From Chitinophaga skermanii (GTDB lineage Bacteria; Bacteroidota; Bacteroidia; Chitinophagales; Chitinophagaceae): 64,000 nt of DNA. The notes beneath the pieces are model-generated. The model was not told where the DNA came from, made no database searches, and was given only the letters and a program-made list of their open reading frames with translations. The DNA lies in the NCBI RefSeq assembly GCF_003259335.1, contig NZ_QLLL01000002.1, positions 709,885 to 773,884 of the forward strand, written 5' to 3'. Position numbers and translations under genes: made by a program. Numbering within the stretch: position 1 is the first letter of the stretch; every line of letters starts with the position of its first letter. Shown in pieces: positions 36,386 through 44,404 of this stretch.

Positions 36386-36957
36386 TTTTATATTAGCAGA
36401 AGAACGACAGGCTGACAGGTTGTCAAAAATATTCATACCTGCATAAAAGGAGCAGCACCAATAGCCATCATTTTAAGCTGGTATACAACATGCTTCCCGG
36501 CATTCATTTTACCCTATTCTTAGCCTCTTTTTTTCACCCAAATACTGTTTCCTAAGCAACATTCTCATCACTAGTAGGAAGTCAAGAAAACAGGCTTATT
36601 TTCAAAAACCCGGCAAACACTTCACTGGACTATATTTGAGGCCAAAATATTATTGTTTTTAGACTTAAACCCAACACTACAAAGCTTTCTAGCGAAAAAT
36701 ATATATCCCCTATATATCAAAATATATCTTTTATCAATGCCAGCTTAGATTACAAGCGAAAATATACTTCGCATATATATGTCCTATATATGGAACAAGC
36801 TGCAAACCCTTTAAAATATATTACAACATACATTGGAGAATATTAGAGAACAATACCAGTCACCGTTTCAGAACATGCATTAAAAACATGATATTACAGG
36901 CAGAAACATACACTAAGTGTCAATATGTCGTAGCAAAAATCGTAGTATCTTAGCCCT
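36386..36957. other. AT-rich intergenic region with TA-palindrome repeats
   Basis: Nothing coding is visible. From 36711 to 36795 two related segments repeat an AGCGAAAA start followed by alternating TA tracts (TATATAT spaced by TCCCC, and TATATAT spaced by GTCC). The pattern resembles the TA tracts in the region before the siderophore-type receptor. TATCTTAG at 36946-36953 is one base off the -7 promoter consensus for the next gene. Confidence 0.45.
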
Positions 36958-37320
36958 ATGTTACAAGATCCAGCTGTTCAAAATTTTATTGCTCGTAAGA
37001 GCGAAACCAGTATTGCTTTATTGCAACATTTCTTAGCTGTATTTAACGAGCAAGGCCCCGTTACTGTACGTGCTACGAAAACCATGTTAGCCGTAGATCA
37101 TAATGGAAGAACCGTAGCATGGATCACACAATTAGGTAAAGTATTCTTGCATGTTGTGTTTCCATTTAAAAATGCATATCCCGATCAATTGTGTTTTATT
37201 AAAATTACACCGCTACCTGGTCAAAAACAGTACAACCATAATTTCCGCATGTTCTATCATGATGACGTAAACGATGAAATTATTTACTTCATGAACAAGA
37301 GCTTCGATAAAACCACTTGA
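36958..37320 (+). CDS. Uncharacterised small cytoplasmic protein, possibly DUF5655-like
   Basis: 120 residues, no signal peptide or membrane helix. An N-terminal helical part (QNFIARKSETSIALLQHFLAVF) is followed by a beta sheet: VRATKTMLAVDHNGRTVAWITQLGKVFLHVVFPFK, then FIKITPLPGQKQYNHNFRMFYHDD. The AWITQLGK..FHVVFPFK arrangement resembles the DUF5655 family of unknown function, but I cannot be sure from sequence alone. Single gene with a terminator 32 bases downstream. Confidence 0.65.
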   Translation: MLQDPAVQNFIARKSETSIALLQHFLAVFNEQGPVTVRATKTMLAVDHNGRTVAWITQLGKVFLHVVFPFKNAYPDQLCFIKITPLPGQKQYNHNFRMFYHDDVNDEIIYFMNKSFDKTT

Positions 37321-37351
37321 TCTCCAATAACATGATTCCTTTTGATAAAAG

Positions 37352-37387
37352 AAAAACCGCACTGCTGTTGCAAGGCGGTTTTATAAT
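37352..37387 (+). terminator. Intrinsic terminator after the small cytoplasmic protein
   Basis: AAAACCGC pairs with GCGGTTTT across 14 bases, followed by ATAATTTT. Confidence 0.65.
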
Positions 37388-37410
37388 TTTATATGGAATA
37401 ACATTATCTA

Positions 37411-37950
37411 TTACTTCGATTCCAATTGTTGTTTTAATAAGCCCAAACTCTCCCCTATCGGTGTACCTAGTCCTTTTTCCATGTTCACAACCAATAATAT
37501 TAAGTTCATGGGATACGCCATTTTACTTTGCATTTTCCAACTTACGGTAGTTTGATTATTCCCACTCGGAACAGTGGTAAAGTAAGCCTGCCCTACCCCG
37601 CTAAAAGGACGAATAAATCGTAACTCCGTTTCAATTTCTTTGTTTTCTACCAAACGCTTGATTTCTTGATCACCTTCACCGGCTTCCTTATTGCCACTCC
37701 AATGGTATACAAACCCCACTTCACCATCTGTTCCTGTGAAAGAAGATTGCATGTTCGGATCTTTCATGGTGAATTTATTATACTGCGTTTGATTCTTTAA
37801 ATGTTTTAAGTAGTCATACACCTCGTTTACCGGTTTATTAATCGTAACGGTACGCTCTACCGCGTATTCTTTTTTCGTAAAAAGGGCTATGATTAATGCT
37901 AGTACAATAATACCAGCAAGCACGCCTAGGATAATGAAGATCGTTTTCAT
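37411..37950 (-). CDS. SRPBCC (polyketide cyclase-type) protein with N-terminal membrane helix
   Basis: 179 residues from ATG at 37950 (MKTIFIILGVLAG); an upstream ATG at 37998 would add 16 poorly fitting residues. One N-terminal helix (about 2-25) anchors the protein; the rest is a helix-grip START-like domain: VERTVTINKPVNEVYDYLKHL, VYHWSGNKEAGEGDQEI, ETELRFIRPFSGVGQAYFTT, TVSWKMQSKM, and a last helix MEKGLGTPIGESLGLLKQQL. Such domains bind hydrophobic ligands. Function is unknown. Confidence 0.85.
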   Translation of the reverse strand: MKTIFIILGVLAGIIVLALIIALFTKKEYAVERTVTINKPVNEVYDYLKHLKNQTQYNKFTMKDPNMQSSFTGTDGEVGFVYHWSGNKEAGEGDQEIKRLVENKEIETELRFIRPFSGVGQAYFTTVPSGNNQTTVSWKMQSKMAYPMNLILLVVNMEKGLGTPIGESLGLLKQQLESK

Positions 37951-38090
37951 AAAATGTAGTTTTAATTGACAATTCAAAATTACAATTCGCCAGTACAACC
38001 GTTGCTGTGTGTTTACGACATTCTATTATGTTGTTTGCGACAAATTCCGTTCGTTGGTGCGGGCATTCTGTTTGGGTTATATCCCATTGT

Positions 38091-38239
38091 GTTACTTTCT
38101 TTGCTTCTCCAAAGAAAGTAACCAAAGAAAGGAGGACAAACGGCGAAAGACTGCGTCGCCGTTTGATCGGGATGTTGATGGGGCTTTGGTGCTACTGTGG
38201 TGAAGGGCGTTGGGTTCTTTGTGGTGCCTGTTGTGTTGG
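38091..38239 (+). repeat. Dispersed structured element, copy A (about 149 bp)
   Basis: A perfect 13-bp hairpin GTTACTTTCTTTG/CAAAGAAAGTAAC (38091-38122, six-base loop) is followed by CAAAGAAAGGAGGAC and a second hairpin AAACGGCG/CGCCGTTT (38138-38164). Sequence similar to copy B (50677-50825, opposite strand) extends to about 38239. Differences in the second stem are paired (A-T here for C-G there, and G-C for C-G), which indicates selection for structure. No transposase is present; I treat it as a REP-like or MITE-like repeat. The unrelated DNA right after it is G-rich. Confidence 0.8.
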
Positions 38240-38345
38240 GGTTGGGTTTGTTATTGGGGTTGGGGTTGTTGGTACTGGGGTTGGGTTTGTTGTTACTGGG
38301 GGGATGATTGTTTTTTGGAGGATAGGGGGTTGGGAAGAAGGGGGG
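38238..38345 (+). repeat. G-rich tract with direct repeats, quadruplex-prone
   Basis: Runs of three to six Gs recur with short spacers, and GGGGTTGGGTTTGTT occurs twice, starting at 38238 and about 38277. The spacing fits the G3+N1-9 pattern of intramolecular G-quadruplexes on the plus strand. It lies beyond the 3' end of the SusE-like gene. Confidence 0.6.
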
Positions 38346-38393
38346 AAGATAGTATTATACTATTCGTTGAATTATTAGTGTGTGTTATTAAAA

Positions 38394-38421
38394 AGAGGGT
38401 GTTTCTTGCGAAACACCCTCT
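38394..38421 (-). terminator. Intrinsic terminator closing the starch-type Sus operon
   Basis: AGAGGGTGTTT pairs with AAACACCCTCT across six bases; on the minus strand TTTTT follows. It lies 48 bases past the SusE-like stop. Confidence 0.82.
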
Positions 38422-38468
38422 GGGGGTAAAATCCACGTACGTAATGCAGCGCTCTGCGTTTCGTTGCA

Positions 38469-39524
38469 CTACAATTTCTTGATCGTGTACTGGTAGTTAC
38501 CTGGATTGGTAAGGTTCAGTGTGATTTCGTATGTGCCGGCAGCATCCAATTTAATGTTGGCGCCGTTGTAGTTTAAGAATGGATCGGCGGGTTTATCGTC
38601 GCCGAAGTTGAGATCGTAGGCGTCGTTTGCACGGAATTTGAATTCGCCTGGTACCATGTCCAAGGTAATTTTCCATGTTTTAGAGGCTACGTCGTAAGTC
38701 ATGTCTTTATCAACATCCCAAGAGCCGGTAGCGTTACCGATGATGCCCCAGTTCGCTTTTATGGCTTTCCATGTGCCAGGATCGTTGGTGTGATCGGCGG
38801 TGATATAGTAGTTGCCGGCACCATTGATTTCCATGTTGTCTCTTAATGATGTACCAAAATTACCGGTGTTACCTGCAGTGAATGTACCACCCATATCACC
38901 ATCCCATTTACGACCAGGGGTGAATTTGAACAAGGTGCTTGCATCCGGTAAGTATACGTAACCTTCATAGAATTTTGGTTTCGTAGTGTTGATGGCTGCT
39001 AAGTTTGGTGCTGTTTCTGGGTTCCAACCTTGGTGGCTACCCGGCATGTAAATAGATGGGTAATCGATTAAGTCGAGGTATGGTGTAACGGTTACTGTTA
39101 ATACATTGGAGTAAGCGGGTTTGTAAGTGTCGCTTAAGTAGGCTTTTACGCGTACTTCTACTTCACCGGCAACACCTGGATCTAATCCCAAACCATTCGC
39201 GAAGGAGTTGAATTCCGATACGGTGAAGCTTTTCGTTAACGTATCGGCGGAAGATGATTTTGCATCGGCAAAATTGGTTCCTTTCTTCGCTACTTCAACA
39301 CTATATAACACCACACCATTAAACCCAAAAGAGGACGCATTCCAATTAAAGGTAATTGCTTGCGCATCGGGTGTAGCTTTATCTAATACCAAGGTGGTTT
39401 TATTACTCGCTAAGGTAGGCGATGTACCATCACCGGCTACGGTACGCACTTCATCCTTTTTGCACGACATAAACGCCATGCTGCCTAGGCAAATGAGTAA
39501 AATATATTGAGAAATCTGTTTCAT
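38469..39524 (-). CDS. susE: SusE/SusF-like surface starch-binding lipoprotein
   Basis: 351 residues. Lipoprotein signal with Cys21 (SMAFMSCKKDE). An N-terminal beta domain (LDKATPDAQAITFNWNAS, VLYSVEVAKKG) is followed by two tandem SusE/F-type binding domains: YMPGSHQGWNPETAPNLA and WGIIGNATGSWDVDKDMTYD, the latter with VPGEFKFRANDAYDLNFGDD. The aromatic, Gly- and Asp-rich loops are the usual glycan contacts. It is the last gene of the SusC-SusD-SusE operon, 30 bases after SusD, and sits at the cell surface to hold starch or maltodextrin. Confidence 0.9.
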   Translation of the reverse strand: MKQISQYILLICLGSMAFMSCKKDEVRTVAGDGTSPTLASNKTTLVLDKATPDAQAITFNWNASSFGFNGVVLYSVEVAKKGTNFADAKSSSADTLTKSFTVSEFNSFANGLGLDPGVAGEVEVRVKAYLSDTYKPAYSNVLTVTVTPYLDLIDYPSIYMPGSHQGWNPETAPNLAAINTTKPKFYEGYVYLPDASTLFKFTPGRKWDGDMGGTFTAGNTGNFGTSLRDNMEINGAGNYYITADHTNDPGTWKAIKANWGIIGNATGSWDVDKDMTYDVASKTWKITLDMVPGEFKFRANDAYDLNFGDDKPADPFLNYNGANIKLDAAGTYEITLNLTNPGNYQYTIKKL

Positions 39525-39554
39525 GTATGCAAATATTTTAGCGTCAAGATTCGA

Positions 39555-41135
39555 TTAATAACCATCGTTTTGTTTCAACGATGGGTTAGCTGTTAAGTCG
39601 GTTGATGGAATAGGGTATATTTTACGGTATGCCTCTACCCCTCTACCATCTTTTACGCCGCCTTTCCAAGGCCATAAGTATGTGCTGCTGGTGAATTTAT
39701 CGTAGCGAATTAAATCCGTTCTACGGAAGCCTTCCCAATACAACTCTCTTCCTCTTTCATCTAAAACATATTGTAAATCGTAGCTGCTGATATTACCGCT
39801 TGTATTACCATAAGCGCGTTGGCGCAAGTTGTTTAAGTAAACCAATGCTTGTGCTTCTGTACCCGTAGTACCACCACGTTTCACGCCTTCTGCATAAATC
39901 AAATACATTTCTGCTAAGCGGAACAATGGGAAGTCAACACTAGAGCCATCACCTCTTGGAGAAGGTATTACCGCACCGGCAGTAGTTACGTTTCTGAACT
40001 TTGTAATTTTCTTACCTTGTTTGAAATCCGCTACGTTCGTAATCTCTGCATCATCACCGTAGAACATGGCACGTTTATCTGCTACATTGGTAAATAAATC
40101 CGGCAAATTTTTCGTTGCACGGTTACCACCCCAACCGCCATTCGGTACACCAAATGAAGCGGGGTTCATATCGGCGTTAATTGCAGCATTAATTAAGAAG
40201 GTAGTACCACCGTTATTCTGTGTTTTTGTACCATCGTAGTTGATGCTTAATATTACTTCCGGGTTGTTCAAGTTGTTATCTCCTAAGAACAAGTTCTTAT
40301 AGGTTGGATGCAAGGTGTAACCTCCATCAATAGCAGCTTTCGCGTAGGTAACAGCATCGGCATAACGGCCTTTACCTGCACCCAAGTACACTTCCGCGTT
40401 CAAATACAAACGTGCAAGCAATGCATCAACTGCTGCTTTATCGGCACGACCGTATTCATTCTGCCTAGCACCAATCATTTCCGGTTCAATTTCTTTCAAT
40501 TCCTTCTCTATATAAGCGAACAAATCGGCACGTTTAATCTGTGGAGGAATGTATTTACCGATTGGATCGTTTTCAGTTACAAATGGTGGGTTACCGAATA
40601 AATCGAGTAGTACCCAGTATTGAAAAGCTCTTAAAAAGCGCGCTTCCACACGGTATTTCTTAATGTCTTCCGCATCTTTTCCAGAGATACCACGACCCGC
40701 TACTTTCGCATCCGATGATTCACGGATTAATTCGTTGGCCACTGTAATTTGGTATAAACTACGGTTATACAAACCGGCTAATAATACGTTAGAGCTCGTC
40801 CAGTTAAGGTTATGGAAGTCGGGAATACCTGGATCATTCCATACGCAATGTGCTTCCTCGGTAGACAGTTCCTGCGCATTCCAAAACAAGCGAAGGAAAT
40901 CGCCTTGTCCTGGATCGAGACCCGCTAAATCGGATTGGTTAATACCGTCGTTACCGGGAGTAGCATAGCTACCGTATACTTTGGCGAGCACGCTTTTATA
41001 ACCTGCTACGTCTTTATATGTTACTTCAGAAGTAATGGAGTTTGTAGGCATCCTGTCCAAATCCTTCGTACAAGAAGCCATTCCAACTGCCATCAGTCCT
41101 ACAAAACCTGCTATTTTTAAGAAATTCTTTTTCAT
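39555..41135 (-). CDS. susD: SusD-family surface glycan-binding lipoprotein (starch-type system 3)
   Basis: 526 residues. Lipoprotein signal with Cys22 (GMASCTKDLDRMPTN). It carries the starch-SusD-type tract: EEAHCVWNDPGIPDFHNLNWTSSN, VANELIRES, RVEARFLRAFQYWVLLDLFGNPPFV, and near the end RLAEMYLIYAEGVKRGGT and WEGFRRTDLIRYDKFT. The strong match to SusD proteins of maltose/starch loci, plus a neighbouring SusE-like gene and a GH13 amylase, supports an alpha-glucan substrate. It lies 17 bases after SusC and before SusE. Confidence 0.93.
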   Translation of the reverse strand: MKKNFLKIAGFVGLMAVGMASCTKDLDRMPTNSITSEVTYKDVAGYKSVLAKVYGSYATPGNDGINQSDLAGLDPGQGDFLRLFWNAQELSTEEAHCVWNDPGIPDFHNLNWTSSNVLLAGLYNRSLYQITVANELIRESSDAKVAGRGISGKDAEDIKKYRVEARFLRAFQYWVLLDLFGNPPFVTENDPIGKYIPPQIKRADLFAYIEKELKEIEPEMIGARQNEYGRADKAAVDALLARLYLNAEVYLGAGKGRYADAVTYAKAAIDGGYTLHPTYKNLFLGDNNLNNPEVILSINYDGTKTQNNGGTTFLINAAINADMNPASFGVPNGGWGGNRATKNLPDLFTNVADKRAMFYGDDAEITNVADFKQGKKITKFRNVTTAGAVIPSPRGDGSSVDFPLFRLAEMYLIYAEGVKRGGTTGTEAQALVYLNNLRQRAYGNTSGNISSYDLQYVLDERGRELYWEGFRRTDLIRYDKFTSSTYLWPWKGGVKDGRGVEAYRKIYPIPSTDLTANPSLKQNDGY

Positions 41136-41152
41136 GTCGTACGTGGTTTTAA

Positions 41153-44125
41153 TTAAAAGTCAAGATTTACACCCAACACATAAGTTCTTGATCTTGGATA
41201 TAAGTTATAATCGATACCGCCATTCACCTCTGGGTCTAAGCCTTTGTATTTCGTTACTACGAATACGTTTTGGCAAGTAGCGTTTACGCGTAAGTTTACT
41301 TTATCGCGCCAAATTCTACCGGCGTTATAACTTAAGTTCAAATTATCCATGCGTAAGAATGATGCATTTTGTACGTAGTAATCCGACTGGTATTGGTTGT
41401 TGTAGAAGTTCGACTCGAATACGTCTTTCGTACTGTTGGCGATGATGTTTTGTGGGTTCAAAATGTTTCTACGTACAGCGAAGTTCGATGCTACGTTGTT
41501 GTACATGTAGTTACCCAAGTTCGCACGCAATACAGTCGATATCGTCCATTTGTCGTAAGAGAATTGTGTATTGAAACCCATCATCACTTTCGCAAATGGC
41601 GATTTGTAGCGGTACATATCTTTTTGGTTGATCACACCGTCTTTATTCAAATCTTCATACACACCTTCGATGGGTTTACCATTCTTATCATACACTTGTT
41701 TGTACACGAAGTAAGAGAAGGTATTATACCCTACGCTATGAATTTGAATGGTTTGACCCGTACCGCCTGTAATACCACCAGTTAAGTTACCAATGAAGCT
41801 AGGATCGGTAACAGCCGTAAGGTTGGTAATTTTATTATCGTTGTATGTGAGGTTGAAGCCTACATCCCAAGTCATTTTACCTGTACGAACCGGTGTAGCA
41901 CCTAAGCTTAACTCGATACCTTTGTTTTCGATATTACCAACGTTCGTTAAGATTTGGTTCGAGAAGTTAGAACCTACTGGAATTGGAACGGTGTTTAAGA
42001 GGTTTTTGGTTTTCTTAAAGTACACATCTACCGAACCACGTAAGCGATCGTTTAAGAAACCGAAATCGATACCTGCGTTATACGTAGCTGTTTCTTCCCA
42101 TTTAATGTTCGCATCGTATGCTGCCGGGGCCGACATGGTTACGAATTGATCACCGATTTGATATAAAGAAGCATTAGATGATAAAGAGTAAATCGGCAAG
42201 TACGAGTAGTTGGCGATACCATCTTGGTTACCCGTTACACCGTAGCTTAAACGCAATTTCAAATCAGATAATGTCTTAGCATCTTTGAAAATATTCTCCC
42301 TGTTTGCTCTCCATGTTAAAGCCGCTGATGGGAACACGCCCCAACGGTTATTTTTAGAGAACCTGGAAGAACCATCCGTTCTCAAAGATGCCGCTAAAAT
42401 GTACTTATCATTCAACGTATAAATCAAACGACCATAGTAAGAAATCAAGGTATTCTGCGGAATATCGTATGGGAATTTAGGAACAGAACCTGCGATAGTA
42501 TCTTTATTAGCACTGTATGAAGGGAAGTTATAAATCTTCGTTTTATTATCGTAGTAACCGTAACCTGCCGTTACGTTGATGTTACTTTTGATAGATTTAA
42601 TATCCTTCACATAGTTTAAGTATGCTTCACCTACACGGTTAAACATACGTTGCAAGTATTGGTTGTTTTGTCCTTTTGTAGCTACAGCTTGACCGGCGTT
42701 TGCAGGTACATACGTGGTACCCCAACCTTTCGTAGCATCCATACCTAAGTTTACATTCAAACGCAATCCAGGTAAGAAATGGAATTTGTAATCGAACTCG
42801 ATATTACCGAAAGTACGGTCAGATTTACCGTTGTTGTCTTGCATGCGAATTAAACCAACCGGGTTACGTGGTGCGTTCGGGTTGATGGTTACTACGCCCG
42901 TTGCAGGATCTGTAGTAGCCCACTCGAAATAACCACCAAACGGGCTGCTCGAATCTCTAACAGGTTGTGTAGGATCGAATTGCACCGCGTTGATGATAGC
43001 GCCTTGGTTGGCATAATGTGCTCTTGTTGCCGCTGTTTTCAAGTTTACGTTCACTTTTAAGTGATCGTCGAAGAAGCGAGGGCTTAAATTGATTGAACCG
43101 GAAGCACGTTGCAATTTATCGGTGATCAAAATACCTTGTTGGTTTAAGTAACCTACCGATACGCGGTAAGGCATATTTTTTACAGCACCAGTGATGCTGA
43201 GGTTGTTATCGTTGGTAATGGCATCTCTATAGATCTCGTCTTGCCAATCGGTATTAGCAGTTCCCAGTAATGCTTTTTGAGCCGGGGTGCCTAAAGAATC
43301 GACATATTGACGAATTTCTGCTGCCGACAAAGTTTGTACACGGCGGGCGATTTTCGATAAAGACACGTTCGAGTTGAAATTGATTGTTGGGCGACCGCTT
43401 TTACCTTTTTTAGTGGTGATTAAGATAACACCATTTGATGCGCGCGAACCGTAGATAGCAGTAGCAGAGGCATCTTTTAAAACGGTAAAAGATTCGATAT
43501 CGTTCGGGTTAATGAGGCTCAATGGGTTAGGTGCACCAGAAATAGTACCACCACTCAAAGGCACCCCGTCGATAACGATGAGGGGGTCGTTGCTGGCATT
43601 GAGGGAGGAACCACCGCGGATACGGATAGTGCTACCTACGCCGGGCTGACCACTATTAGAAGTAATAGAAACACCCGCTACTTTACCGATAATCAGCTGT
43701 TCGGGGGTTTGAATACTACCAGGTTGGAAATCTTTTGAAGAAATAGAGGTGATGGACCCTGTAAGATCTTTCTTCTTAGCGGTACCATAACCAATCACAA
43801 CTGCCTCCGAGAGGTCGCGTGCCGCATCGGCCAACTTAACGTTGATGACTTTATTGGCACCAACGGTAATTTCTTGGGATACTTTACCCAAGAAGCTAAA
43901 TACCAAGATGGATTCGGGCGTCACATTTTGAATGGTGTACTGCCCTTCTGCATCGGTTTGCGCTCCCCTCAATGTGCCCTTAATTTGCACACTCACACCC
44001 GGTAATGCAATACCGGCATTCGCATCAGTCACTTTCCCTGATACCGTCACCTGGCCATATACTGAGAAGCTACCCAGTAATAAAGCTACAGTGCATAGGA
44101 AAAGTTGATGGTAAAACTTTTTCAT
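41153..44125 (-). CDS. susC: SusC-family TonB-linked transporter (starch-type system 3)
   Basis: 990 residues. Signal peptide ends FSVYGQ. A regulatory-like domain at about 25-105 (VTVSGKVTDANAGIALPGVSV), the DLSEAVVIGYGTAKKKDLTG box, the plug (LIVIDGVPLSGG, VLKDASATAIYGSRASNGVI) and the barrel ending YNLYPRSRTYVLGVNLDF. It imports maltooligosaccharides captured by SusD and SusE, using TonB. No STN domain, so regulation does not run through a sigma/FecR pair but most likely through the membrane AraC sensor 280 bases upstream. First gene of the SusCDE operon. Confidence 0.93.
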   Translation of the reverse strand: MKKFYHQLFLCTVALLLGSFSVYGQVTVSGKVTDANAGIALPGVSVQIKGTLRGAQTDAEGQYTIQNVTPESILVFSFLGKVSQEITVGANKVINVKLADAARDLSEAVVIGYGTAKKKDLTGSITSISSKDFQPGSIQTPEQLIIGKVAGVSITSNSGQPGVGSTIRIRGGSSLNASNDPLIVIDGVPLSGGTISGAPNPLSLINPNDIESFTVLKDASATAIYGSRASNGVILITTKKGKSGRPTINFNSNVSLSKIARRVQTLSAAEIRQYVDSLGTPAQKALLGTANTDWQDEIYRDAITNDNNLSITGAVKNMPYRVSVGYLNQQGILITDKLQRASGSINLSPRFFDDHLKVNVNLKTAATRAHYANQGAIINAVQFDPTQPVRDSSSPFGGYFEWATTDPATGVVTINPNAPRNPVGLIRMQDNNGKSDRTFGNIEFDYKFHFLPGLRLNVNLGMDATKGWGTTYVPANAGQAVATKGQNNQYLQRMFNRVGEAYLNYVKDIKSIKSNINVTAGYGYYDNKTKIYNFPSYSANKDTIAGSVPKFPYDIPQNTLISYYGRLIYTLNDKYILAASLRTDGSSRFSKNNRWGVFPSAALTWRANRENIFKDAKTLSDLKLRLSYGVTGNQDGIANYSYLPIYSLSSNASLYQIGDQFVTMSAPAAYDANIKWEETATYNAGIDFGFLNDRLRGSVDVYFKKTKNLLNTVPIPVGSNFSNQILTNVGNIENKGIELSLGATPVRTGKMTWDVGFNLTYNDNKITNLTAVTDPSFIGNLTGGITGGTGQTIQIHSVGYNTFSYFVYKQVYDKNGKPIEGVYEDLNKDGVINQKDMYRYKSPFAKVMMGFNTQFSYDKWTISTVLRANLGNYMYNNVASNFAVRRNILNPQNIIANSTKDVFESNFYNNQYQSDYYVQNASFLRMDNLNLSYNAGRIWRDKVNLRVNATCQNVFVVTKYKGLDPEVNGGIDYNLYPRSRTYVLGVNLDF

Positions 44126-44231
44126 AACGTTCGGATTTGAAAAAATAAAAATGTCAGTTTACGTGGTCCCCAGTTATTCGCTACCTGGATAAATGGGATA
44201 AATTTTCGTTTAGCATGAAAATCATTGATGG

Positions 44232-44239
44232 CAAATATA
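44232..44239 (-). promoter_or_regulatory. Promoter -7 element before the SusC operon
   Basis: TATATTTG on the minus strand fits the TAnnTTTG consensus. It lies about 107 bases ahead of the SusC start, in the gap between the AraC-type sensor and SusC. Confidence 0.45.
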
Positions 44240-44404
44240 CCCTTCCACTGCGCTCGTAACGCCCCACTTTCTACGCCATTCGATTTTTGTTTAAAACGAA
44301 AGACTTTTGTTGTAACCAATTGAATTTAAAATATTTACATTCTCTTATAAGCGAACCACTTTATAATGTGGCACATATTTCCGGGGCTACCTTTCCCGGA
44401 AATT

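Noticed and set aside
38007..38378. Plus-strand frame of 123 codons through element A and the G-rich tract
   Set aside because: Gly/Val/Trp-rich translation is a product of the G-rich repeat, not a protein.
44122..44319. 65-codon minus-strand frame ahead of SusC
   Set aside because: It overlaps the SusC start and the likely promoter region and has no domain; read as leader DNA.
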